A stretch of 6,557 nucleotides of DNA from an uncultured Bacteroidales bacterium (GCA_937894795.1 CALCQV010000024.1:1-6557); one strand, 5' to 3'; counted from the first letter of the stretch, positions 1 through 6,151 are shown. Program-made: numbers and translations. The notes: generated from the sequence alone by a model not told the origin.

Positions 1-200
1 GTTTCAGAGGCAAGTTGAATCTCCTCCCCTTTCAGGACAAGAAGATGAACCTCGCCGAGGCTCCACTTTGAAATGTTGATAATGCTCCCTTCAGAGCCAA
101 TGCCACCGGTAGCAATGGTGGCAGAGTTCAATTTCACCTCCTGGCCGGAAACATAATAACCGGCAAAAAGGAAAAGCACCAAAAGAAATTTCAGTTTCAT
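1..200 (-). CDS. Small secreted protein, N-terminal part only (partial, runs off the window)
   Basis: Reading the minus strand from the ATG at 200 gives an open frame of 66 codons to the window edge; the C-terminal part lies outside. The first 19 or so residues (MKLKFLLVLFLFAGYYVSG, then QE) form a clear signal peptide: two lysines, a hydrophobic core, and a small-residue cleavage site before Gln. The following stretch, roughly ATGGIGSEGSIINISKWSLGE, resembles the start of many short Bacteroidota exported proteins, where a Gly/Ser-rich segment precedes a 'W/Y-S-I/L-G-E/Q' motif and the C-terminus often carries a T9SS sorting domain. That resemblance is from memory and the sorting domain cannot be seen here. 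No Shine-Dalgarno sequence precedes the start, as is usual in this phylum. It is divergent from the TPR/AraC gene and has its own promoter at 272-301. Specific function is unknown. Confidence 0.75.
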   Translation of the reverse strand, partial: MKLKFLLVLFLFAGYYVSGQEVKLNSATIATGGIGSEGSIINISKWSLGEVHLLVLKGEEIQLASE

Positions 201-271
201 AAGATTAAGATTAGTGGGTTAGAAATAAAACGCGCCTGATGTAACCGGGGGGGAGGAAGCAGATAGCACCA

Positions 272-301
272 CAAATATACATACAAAAATTTAATATACA
301 A
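272..301 (-). promoter_or_regulatory. Bacteroidota-type promoter for the minus-strand secreted-protein gene
   Basis: On the minus strand, TTG (301-299) is followed after 19 nt by TATATTTG (279-272), a full match to the TAnnTTTG -7 element of the Bacteroidota primary sigma factor. Transcription would start near 267, leaving a leader of about 67 nt before the ATG at 200. A second possible -33 (TTTG, 307-304) would need a 24-nt spacer and is less likely. The surrounding DNA is AT-rich. Confidence 0.6.
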
Positions 302-358
302 CGCAAATAGTTCACTATAATATAAAAATTCATCATCTTTTAGCCGGCGGCTTCCCTT

Positions 359-391
359 CCCCTCGTCTCGTCATAAATGACAAGAGAGGGG
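359..391. repeat. Imperfect palindrome, REP/MITE-like intergenic hairpin
   Basis: CCCCTC (359-364) pairs with GAGGGG (386-391), TCT (366-368) with AGA (383-385), and GTCAT (370-374) with ATGAC (377-381), with one bulged G (365) and one C/A mismatch (369/382). The tip is very tight, so the real loop is probably TAAA. The 3' flank (392-404, CCAGGGGTGAGGG) is G-rich. This 'GAGAGGGGCC(A/G)GGGGTGAGG' style of sequence is familiar to me from dispersed intergenic palindromes in several bacterial phyla. It is not followed by a T-tract, so it is not an obvious terminator, and it lies between two divergent genes where no terminator is needed. Confidence 0.55.
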
Positions 392-414
392 CCAGGGGTG
401 AGGGACCAACAAAC

Positions 415-478
415 GGGAACCGGGAACAATCTTGAACTAACATGAACAATCTTGAACCATTTTGAACAATTAGTTAAC
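415..478 (+). repeat. Phased GAAC repeat array upstream of the TPR/AraC gene
   Basis: GAAC occurs at 417, 424, 434, 444, 454 and 464. The first two copies are GGGAAC units 7 bp apart; the next four are (T)TGAAC units exactly 10 bp apart, and a related GTTAAC follows at 473-478. The 10-bp spacing would place each copy on the same face of the helix. The TTGAAC at 452-457 contains the TTG that serves as the predicted -33 element of the downstream promoter, and GTTAAC overlaps the -7 element. This could be an operator array, or a degenerate intergenic tandem repeat that the promoter has come to use. Confidence 0.7.
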
Positions 479-482
479 TTTG
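452..482 (+). promoter_or_regulatory. Bacteroidota-type promoter directly before the TPR/AraC gene
   Basis: TTG (452-454), a 20-nt spacer and TAACTTTG (475-482) fit the TTG/TAnnTTTG consensus. The -7 element ends only four bases before the ATG at 487, so the expected transcription start (about 4-6 nt after the element, 486-488) falls on or next to the start codon. This suggests a leaderless or nearly leaderless mRNA. The -33 element lies inside one of the phased TTGAAC repeats. Confidence 0.6.
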
Positions 483-486
483 CGTA

Positions 487-2133
487 ATGAAACGGCTCGT
501 TTATTTACTCGTATTACTCTGTTTTACAGTGCATTTCAGGGCTTCAGCGGTGGTAGCCGATACTTCCCGCAAGACGGTACACCACTATAATGAACTTTTT
601 TACAATGCTTTTGAACGGGGTGAGAATTATAAGGCGCGTGAGTATGCGGCCAAGGCGCTGATTATTGCCATAAAGAAGGGGCTGCAGCGCGATGTGGCCA
701 TTGTGTACAGCAACCTGGCCATCATAAATGCCCGCATGGGCGATTATGAGAAGGCCAACCAGTATAATTTCAATTCGTTGAAGATCTTTACGGAGATGAA
801 TGACACCCAGCAGATTGCCCGGTGTAATCTTAATATTGGCACGGTATTCATCAAGCTGCACGAGTACAGTAAGGCGCTGAGCTATATTGAAAATGCCAGG
901 GATTCGTTTTACGAAATCAACGATCAGCTGGGCTACAGCATCTGCTTGTCGAATATTGGGTCAGTACATCTGGCGTTGAAGGATTACAAGAAAGCGCTGC
1001 CCATATTTTTTGAGGCGGTGGATATTGATGAGCGGAATAGTGATCCGTCGGGCACCTCCTCCAACTTCCTGAACATAGGGGTGGTTTATCTGAATCTTAA
1101 GAACTATATTGCTGCGGGCGAATACCTGCGCAAGGCGCTGGCTATTGACAAGGCGATGGGTGATATGAGCGGCATGGCGGCAGCCTGGCACAACGCGGCA
1201 AAGCTGATGCTTGCCACGGGAAAAACGGATTCGGCGCTCTATCTGTGCCGGCAGAGCATACTCAAATACAGGGAGACGGGACAGCTGCAGGATGAGGCGG
1301 ATGCGCTGGAGCTGCTGGCTGAAATTTATGAACAGACCGGCAACTACCGGCTTGCCTACAGCTACAATGTGCGGGCGTCAGCTTTAAGCGACAGTTTGAT
1401 GAATATGGATAAGGCGGCCCGGATTGCCATGCTGGAGGAGAAGTATATTAATGAGAAGCTGAAGAGTGAGATATTGTCGTGGGAGTACCGAAATGAGCTG
1501 CAGGAGGCCCGTATTGAGAACCAGCGCAAGCTTAATGCCACCTGGCTTACGGGACTGATACTCTCAGTGATTGCCATGGTAATCATCATCATGCAGCTGC
1601 GGACTAAGAATAATGCCTATAAGTTCATTGTTCGCAAGAATATTGACTTAATGCAGAAGGAGAAGGAGCTCAGCCACACGATGAAGGAGCTGGAGCTGCT
1701 GAAAAGTCATCAGATTAAGGCGGAAGCTCCTTTGTTGGAGGCTGTGGCCGACGATAAGTCACGGCACGGGTTACGTGATGACGACAGGGAGAAGATGCTG
1801 CTAAAGCTGCGTGAGGCACTGGCCAACGATAAATTATACACTAAAGCCGACCTTTCGGTTGAGAAGCTTGCCAAGAAGCTCTCTACCAACCGCACCTACC
1901 TGTCGCAGCTCATAAATGATGAATTCAACAAGAGTTACTCTGATCTGATCAATGAATACCGCATCAGGGAGGCCATGTCGCTCTTGTCGGATCCTGTGCT
2001 GGGAAACAAATATTCCATTGATGCCATAGCCCGTGAATCGGGTTTCAACAACATCTCAAACTTCAATCTGCTTTTCAGGAAACATGTGGGCACCACCCCT
2101 TCAGTGTTTCGTAAAAACGCTCATTCCCAGTAG
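487..2133 (+). CDS. Membrane-spanning TPR sensor with C-terminal AraC-family DNA-binding domain
   Basis: This 548-residue protein is probably a one-component transmembrane transcription regulator. Residues 1-20 are a signal sequence (MKRLVYLLVLLCFTVHFRAS). About seven tetratricopeptide repeats follow (roughly 34-303), with typical motifs such as A-x-x-Y-x-N-L-A and G-D-Y-E-K-A. A charged, coiled-coil-like helix (305-349) leads to one membrane segment (about 352-371, LTGLILSVIAMVIIIM), then basic residues and a second coiled-coil-like stretch (385-412). The C-terminus (about 440-545) is an AraC/XylS double helix-turn-helix: LSVEKLAKKLSTNRTYLSQL, then IDAIARESGFNNISNFNLLF with the terminal G-T-T-P-S-x-F-R signature. 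Topology implied: TPRs in the periplasm, HTH in the cytoplasm. The ATG at 487 is the only start that keeps the signal sequence. The secreted-protein gene 129 bp downstream on the same strand is a plausible target, which is inference. The architecture is certain enough; ligand and regulon are unknown. Confidence 0.9.
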   Translation: MKRLVYLLVLLCFTVHFRASAVVADTSRKTVHHYNELFYNAFERGENYKAREYAAKALIIAIKKGLQRDVAIVYSNLAIINARMGDYEKANQYNFNSLKIFTEMNDTQQIARCNLNIGTVFIKLHEYSKALSYIENARDSFYEINDQLGYSICLSNIGSVHLALKDYKKALPIFFEAVDIDERNSDPSGTSSNFLNIGVVYLNLKNYIAAGEYLRKALAIDKAMGDMSGMAAAWHNAAKLMLATGKTDSALYLCRQSILKYRETGQLQDEADALELLAEIYEQTGNYRLAYSYNVRASALSDSLMNMDKAARIAMLEEKYINEKLKSEILSWEYRNELQEARIENQRKLNATWLTGLILSVIAMVIIIMQLRTKNNAYKFIVRKNIDLMQKEKELSHTMKELELLKSHQIKAEAPLLEAVADDKSRHGLRDDDREKMLLKLREALANDKLYTKADLSVEKLAKKLSTNRTYLSQLINDEFNKSYSDLINEYRIREAMSLLSDPVLGNKYSIDAIARESGFNNISNFNLLFRKHVGTTPSVFRKNAHSQ

Positions 2134-2145
2134 TTTATACTGCCA

Positions 2146-2181
2146 TTTATAGTTGTGAATTTACCAAATCATAACTATAAA
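2146..2181. terminator. Long AT-rich inverted repeat after the regulator gene (terminator or operator)
   Basis: TTTATAGTT (2146-2154) pairs perfectly with AACTATAAA (2173-2181). The stem continues inward through a G-U pair (2155/2172), TGA/TCA (2156-2158/2169-2171) and, past a bulged A, TTT/AAA around an ACC loop. It starts 13 bp after the stop codon, which suits a terminator, but there is no downstream T-run and the stem is AT-rich. It also ends three bases before the -33 element of the next promoter, where a symmetrical site could be an operator. Both readings are open. Confidence 0.45.
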
Positions 2182-2183
2182 AG

Positions 2184-2214
2184 TTGTTCCTTAATGAGGG
2201 GTGCTATTACTTTG
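2184..2214 (+). promoter_or_regulatory. Bacteroidota-type promoter for the large T9SS cargo gene
   Basis: TTG (2184-2186) is followed after exactly 20 nt by TTACTTTG (2207-2214), one base off TAnnTTTG. Transcription would start near 2219, giving a leader of about 44 nt before the ATG at 2263. An independent promoter here means the regulator and the cargo gene need not share a transcript. Confidence 0.5.
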
Positions 2215-2219
2215 TTCTC

Positions 2220-2239
2220 CTGACGGAGGGTTCCGTCAG
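2220..2239 (+). promoter_or_regulatory. Perfect hairpin at the predicted 5' end of the cargo mRNA
   Basis: CTGACGGA (2220-2227) and TCCGTCAG (2232-2239) form a perfect 8-bp stem with a GGGT loop. It begins at the transcription start expected from the upstream promoter, and 23 unstructured, A/C/T-rich bases separate it from the ATG at 2263. A 5'-terminal stem-loop of this kind is known to protect mRNAs from decay, as in E. coli ompA. No T-run follows, so an attenuator is less likely. It could instead be an operator. Confidence 0.5.
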
Positions 2240-2262
2240 CTTCACTCATTACCACTAAACAC

Positions 2263-5200
2263 ATGAAATTTATGAACACTAAAAATTATCTCATCAAATG
2301 GATTTTTGTGCTGCTGCTCATTGCCGGTGGCACCATGGGTGCACATGCCCAATGGATTATAAACGAGAGCTTTGAGGGAGGTACCATACCCGCAGGCTGG
2401 ACGGTGTATGATGCCAACAGCGATGGCTCCACTTTCAGGGCTTTTAACAAAGCAACCCATGCCCACACAGGCACTTATATCTGTTTTGTTGACAGCTATG
2501 GCAACAATGGAAGCGACTGGCTGGTAACGCCACAGGTGGCCATACAGGCAGGTGATGTATTCAACTTCTTCGCCCGCTCATGGTACGGTACAGAGGATAT
2601 GGAGGTTAAGCTTTCAACTACCGGTAATGCCATTGCCAACTTCAATGTTACGCTGGGCAGCGTCACCGGCCTGGGTGCCTCGTACCAGGAATTCAACTAC
2701 GACCTGAGTGCCTGGGCAGGACAGAATATATATCTTGCCATACACTGGCAGCAGGATACTTACGGTTTTATTGTGGACGACGTAAAGGTGGGACAGCCGC
2801 AAGCTAATGATGTGGGCGCACTGAATATTACCACTCCTGGCAGTTTCACCATCATTGATACGCCGGTGGTTCCGGCTGCCACCGTCAAGAACTACGGTAC
2901 CGGGGAGGTTACAGCTGACTTTCCGGTATTTTGCAACATCACCGATGCAGGAAATAATGTAGTGCATACTTCACAGGTTACCTTTACTGACGCCCTTGCG
3001 GCAGGTGCCACGGCCACCGTGCAGTTCGCCGGATGGACGCCAACTGTTGAAGGGACTTATACCATAGAGACTTACACCGCTTTGGCCGGTGATGCCGATA
3101 TTACCAACGATACGGTAGTGTCAACATTCGACGCCGTGCTTCATTACGGAACCGGTGGCCCGGATGCAATGGGGTATCGGTGGATTGACAGCCGGGAAAC
3201 CGGGGGGCCGACATACAGCTGGATAGATATCAGCACTACCGGCACCTCTGCCGTAATGTATGGCGTGAACGCCTTTGCAGGTGATGACAACTTCTCAGAA
3301 GCCATACCCATAGGATTCAACTTCCCCTATTACGGGATGACACGCACCTTTTTCCATGCCGACATCAACGGTACGCTGCTGCTTGCAGATAATAACTGGG
3401 TAAAGCCCTATCCTGACAATGGATGGAACAACGACGGCAATGTATTCAATTACTATGAAACCATACCCGGTTATGCAGGCATGCCGGCGCTCATTTCAGT
3501 GTTCTGGGATGACCTGATTGCCACCGAAGGTACCGGAAACGTTTATTTCCAGACCTTTGGCACCGCCCCTGACCGCTATACCGTGATACAGTGGAGCAAC
3601 CTGGCCTTCGTGGCCGGTACCGGCGGTACACCTACGCTTAACTTTGAGGTGATACTCCATGAAAATGGCGATATCATCATGCAATATCAGAATGTGGCCA
3701 ACGGACAGACCGGCGGGGCCAATCCTCATGATTTCGGACAGAGTGCAACCGTAGGAACGCAAAACGACGACTGCACCACCGGACTGGGATATCTGAATGA
3801 GATTGTTGACGGCGGCAGCTACATAGGCCCTGACCCTGCAGGTAATCTGCTGCAGAATGAGATGGCCATTAAGTTTTACCCGGGTGAAGACACCCAGGTG
3901 CCCATGATCACTACCATTAAGGCATGGAATACCTTCTACACATTCGCACACCTGCAGGCTACCATAACCGACCTGTCGGGGCTGGCTTCTGACTCGCTAT
4001 ACTACAACTATGGCAGCGGCTGGATGGCCGTGACCCACGACTCCATAAACCAGGACAACGTGTATCATTACAATCTGCACGATCTGCCTTTGGGTACTAC
4101 CGTGGAATACTACTTTGCAGCAACCGATAATTCGGCGGCAGCCAACAGGGGTGTGCTTGATTCACTGAATGGTGAGCCTTTGTTGTTCAAGGTGCTGCCC
4201 ACCGATGATGTGGAGGTGCTAATACTTAGCCCCGGCAACATACCCGGGTTCCAGGACTACCAGAACATTGAACTGCCCATTTACATGAATGCGCTGGACA
4301 ATGCAGGCATCACCTACGATATATACAACTGGGCAGCCTTCAGCCAATACAGCATTCCGGAACAGTATAACATCATCTTTGCCTATTCCAACTCTACCGG
4401 TACCACCCCTGTTCATGATACGCTCTCGAAAGCCCTCATAGGCTTCCTGGATGGCGGTACACAGGCAGCGCCAAAGAACATCTTCTTTGCCTCCGACAAC
4501 CTGGCATCAGCGCAGCATGGATTGCCCAATGCCAGCTATCTGCGCAAGTTCTCAACAGCGTACCTGCGCACCGGCTTTGAAGTACAGCCCAATCCCCCCA
4601 TCTATGGCGGTGGCGACGGCCTGGGTGGCCCTGATACTCCCGGCTATCACGACGGCAGCATCATAGGCACCTCCGGCTCGCCCATTGGCACCCTTAACCA
4701 GGAGATACCGGTTTATGCCGACAGTCCTGATGTGATATACCCGCGTACCTGTCCGGAGGTTTATGCCCCCGAAGTCACCAATCCGGAGATTACCTCACAT
4801 ACCGCATTCAAGTTCGAGGACGGGCCTGTATCGGGTGATGCCTACTCCAAAGGAAACCCGGCAGCCGTATGGTTGGACAATATCATCTACAAGTCGTTCT
4901 TCATCAGCTTCGATCTGTCGCAATTCACTGCGACTTCTGACATACAGACCACCATTGACGAAGCCTTGGAATGGTTCACCCCTGAAACCTTCATGATATC
5001 AGTGGAAGCTATTCCCGGCGACGGAGGCACCGTAACCGGAGGCGGCACGTACGTTACAGGATCAACGGCCACCGTTACCGCCACTGCCGGTGAGATCTAT
5101 GAATTCGTAAACTGGACGGAGGATGGCACGGTTGTTTCAACTGATCAGGCCTACTCCTTTACCGTTACTGCTGACCGAGCACTGGAAGCCAACTTTGCCG

Positions 5201-5919
5201 TGGTAACCTATACTGTTACTGCAGCCGCCATGCCACAGGAAGGCGGTTCAGTAACAGGCGCCGGCTCCTATGTATATGGAACGGAAGCCACCCTGCTGGC
5301 CACCCCTGCAGCCGATTACACCTTCACCAACTGGACTGCCAACGGTGTGGTGCTCTCAACAGAGCCCGAGCTTACCATCACAGTGGTGTCAGACACTTCA
5401 CTCGTGGCACACTTCGAAAGCCAGATCATAAGCTGGGAGCTCACCCTTAATGCAGATCCTGAAGTGGGCGGAACCGTCACCGGCGGAGGCATCTACCCCG
5501 AAGGTACCGAAGTGACCGCTGTGGCAGAAGCAGCCAACAACTTCAGGTTTGACTTCTGGAAAGAAAACGGCGAGGTGGTCTCCACCGAAGAGAGTTATAC
5601 CTTCACCATGCTCAGCGACAGAGTACTCACGGCCCACTTCACCGATGTAACGGCAACCACGGAGGTTGACCTGCAGCAGTTTGGCATTAGCCCGAACCCC
5701 GCCACTGAATACATTACCATTCAGAACAAGACGGCCGGCAGGCAAACCATTCTTAGCATGGAACTCTACAATATGAACGGCAATAAGGTATCAGCACACT
5801 ACACGAACCTTGGCGACAGCTATATCATGGATATGAAATCGCACGATCCGGGGCTCTACATCCTGAAGATCACCTTACAAAGCGGTGATGTACGAACCTT
5901 CAGAGTAATCCTTATGTAA
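2263..5919 (+). CDS. Large secreted multidomain adhesin-like protein with T9SS type A sorting domain
   Basis: The 1218-residue product is predicted to be exported by Sec, carried across the outer membrane by the type IX system and anchored or released at the surface. Domains in order: signal peptide 1-29 (cleavage after AHA, before Gln30); a 'cleaved adhesin'/choice-of-anchor J beta-sandwich about 31-177 (NESFEGGTIPAGW, SDWLVTPQ, FIVDDVKV); a CARDB-like Ig domain 181-291; a nidogen-like beta region about 299-540 (GYRWIDSRETGGPTYSW, NGTLLL, FEVILHENGDI); an Fn3/Ig-like domain 544-625; an amidotransferase/ThuA-like alpha-beta region 648-906 with no catalytic Cys; three 69-residue InlB-type repeats 910-1126; and the sorting domain 1137-1218. 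No protease or glycosidase motif is visible, so binding or adhesion is more likely than catalysis. ATG 2263 is preferred; ATG 2272 would also keep the signal peptide. It has its own promoter and terminator. Domain names are by eye; the ends are approximate. Confidence 0.9.
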   Translation: MKFMNTKNYLIKWIFVLLLIAGGTMGAHAQWIINESFEGGTIPAGWTVYDANSDGSTFRAFNKATHAHTGTYICFVDSYGNNGSDWLVTPQVAIQAGDVFNFFARSWYGTEDMEVKLSTTGNAIANFNVTLGSVTGLGASYQEFNYDLSAWAGQNIYLAIHWQQDTYGFIVDDVKVGQPQANDVGALNITTPGSFTIIDTPVVPAATVKNYGTGEVTADFPVFCNITDAGNNVVHTSQVTFTDALAAGATATVQFAGWTPTVEGTYTIETYTALAGDADITNDTVVSTFDAVLHYGTGGPDAMGYRWIDSRETGGPTYSWIDISTTGTSAVMYGVNAFAGDDNFSEAIPIGFNFPYYGMTRTFFHADINGTLLLADNNWVKPYPDNGWNNDGNVFNYYETIPGYAGMPALISVFWDDLIATEGTGNVYFQTFGTAPDRYTVIQWSNLAFVAGTGGTPTLNFEVILHENGDIIMQYQNVANGQTGGANPHDFGQSATVGTQNDDCTTGLGYLNEIVDGGSYIGPDPAGNLLQNEMAIKFYPGEDTQVPMITTIKAWNTFYTFAHLQATITDLSGLASDSLYYNYGSGWMAVTHDSINQDNVYHYNLHDLPLGTTVEYYFAATDNSAAANRGVLDSLNGEPLLFKVLPTDDVEVLILSPGNIPGFQDYQNIELPIYMNALDNAGITYDIYNWAAFSQYSIPEQYNIIFAYSNSTGTTPVHDTLSKALIGFLDGGTQAAPKNIFFASDNLASAQHGLPNASYLRKFSTAYLRTGFEVQPNPPIYGGGDGLGGPDTPGYHDGSIIGTSGSPIGTLNQEIPVYADSPDVIYPRTCPEVYAPEVTNPEITSHTAFKFEDGPVSGDAYSKGNPAAVWLDNIIYKSFFISFDLSQFTATSDIQTTIDEALEWFTPETFMISVEAIPGDGGTVTGGGTYVTGSTATVTATAGEIYEFVNWTEDGTVVSTDQAYSFTVTADRALEANFAVVTYTVTAAAMPQEGGSVTGAGSYVYGTEATLLATPAADYTFTNWTANGVVLSTEPELTITVVSDTSLVAHFESQIISWELTLNADPEVGGTVTGGGIYPEGTEVTAVAEAANNFRFDFWKENGEVVSTEESYTFTMLSDRVLTAHFTDVTATTEVDLQQFGISPNPATEYITIQNKTAGRQTILSMELYNMNGNKVSAHYTNLGDSYIMDMKSHDPGLYILKITLQSGDVRTFRVILM
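4990..5640 (+). repeat. Three divergent InlB B-type repeats within the cargo protein
   Basis: Residues 910-978, 983-1051 and 1058-1126 align without gaps at 69 residues each. Shared positions are the opening aromatic, a Gly-Gly pair followed by (T/S)-V-T-G-x-G-x-Y, a central F-x-x-W, the segment V-(V/L)-S-T-(D/E), and the closing (A/N)-(H/N)-F. This is the pattern of the divergent InlB B-repeat family, small beta-grasp-like modules common in surface proteins, usually as stalks or binding modules. The DNA copies have diverged well beyond recent duplication. Confidence 0.85.
5671..5916 (+). other. T9SS type A C-terminal sorting domain coding segment
   Basis: Residues 1137-1218 carry the standard blocks of the type A sorting signal: FGISPNPATEYITI, then L-Y-N-M-N-G-N-K-V, then D-P-G-L-Y-I-L-K-I and a final beta strand ending FRVILM at the very C-terminus. 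This domain directs translocation through the PorU/PorV attachment complex and is normally removed. The tail ends in hydrophobic residues rather than the more usual Lys-rich end, a small deviation. Confidence 0.9.
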
Positions 5920-5946
5920 AACCACTAAAACGAAACGTCCCCTGAT

Positions 5947-5979
5947 CCCTCCCCTTCCATCATGGTTGCGGGAGGGTTT
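5947..5979 (+). terminator. Intrinsic terminator of the cargo gene
   Basis: CCCTCCC (5947-5953) pairs perfectly with GGGAGGG (5970-5976), and a smaller inner stem (CCA/TGG, 5957-5959 and 5963-5965) can form in the loop. TTT then C-T follows the 3' arm. The position, 28 bp after the stop codon, and the GC-rich stem support termination; the T-run is short. Confidence 0.65.
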
Positions 5980-5995
5980 CTGCGTTCAGATTTCG

Positions 5996-6037
5996 GCTTT
6001 CAGCTTTTGGCTCTCTGCTCCTAGCTCCAAGCTCCCC
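5996..6037. repeat. Heptanucleotide array, six degenerate NGCTYYN units
   Basis: GCT occurs at 5996, 6003, 6010, 6017, 6024 and 6031, exactly every 7 bp. The units grade from pyrimidine-rich (GGCTTTC) to AGCTCCA and AGCTCCC. Read on the minus strand they become GGAGC heptads, close to the GGAAC heptads that follow on the plus strand, so the two arrays face each other as a degenerate inverted pair. No coding frame crosses the region. Confidence 0.7.
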
Positions 6038-6050
6038 GCATATAAAATGG

Positions 6051-6118
6051 GGAACCGGGAACTGGGAACAAGGAACAAGGAACAAGGAACAAGGAACAAG
6101 GAACGTGGAACAAGGAAC
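6051..6118. repeat. Heptanucleotide array, ten GGAACNN units
   Basis: GGAAC begins at 6051 and recurs every 7 bp without a slip through 6114, ten copies. The two linking bases are AA in six of the nine internal gaps and CG, TG or GT in the others. The 3' flank (6119-6145) continues with degenerate ATCCTGAATCATCTTGGGC, resembling the 10-bp TTGAAC units found at 432-467. The array lies between two convergent genes. It recalls the short heptameric repeats of cyanobacterial genomes in form, not in sequence. Confidence 0.9.
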
Positions 6119-6151
6119 CATCCTGAATCATCTTGGGCAACTTAAAAAGTA

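Noticed and set aside
247..253. Run of seven G, a possible slipped-strand phase-variation tract
   Set aside because: Short, and located in the predicted leader of the minus-strand gene rather than in a coding frame or in the promoter spacer.
415..478. CRISPR array
   Set aside because: The repeat units are 5-7 bp with 7- or 10-bp period and no unique spacers, so this is not a CRISPR.
3496..3951. Minus-strand open frame of 151 codons inside the cargo gene
   Set aside because: Antisense to a well-supported coding region, with low-complexity hydrophobic sequence and no motif; an effect of codon bias in the real gene.
4451..4666. Short plus-strand frame overlapping the cargo gene (also 4763-4996)
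   Set aside because: Out-of-frame shadows rich in Pro, Ser and Thr without start context or domain.
2263..5919. Recurrent GGTACC/GGTACCGG words in the cargo gene
   Set aside because: They encode Gly-Thr pairs that are common in the beta domains; the spacing is irregular and follows the protein, not a DNA signal.
6131..6151. Terminator for the minus-strand response regulator (ACTT/AAGT around 6141-6151)
   Set aside because: The stem is only four AT-rich base pairs and there is no T-run on the minus strand after it.
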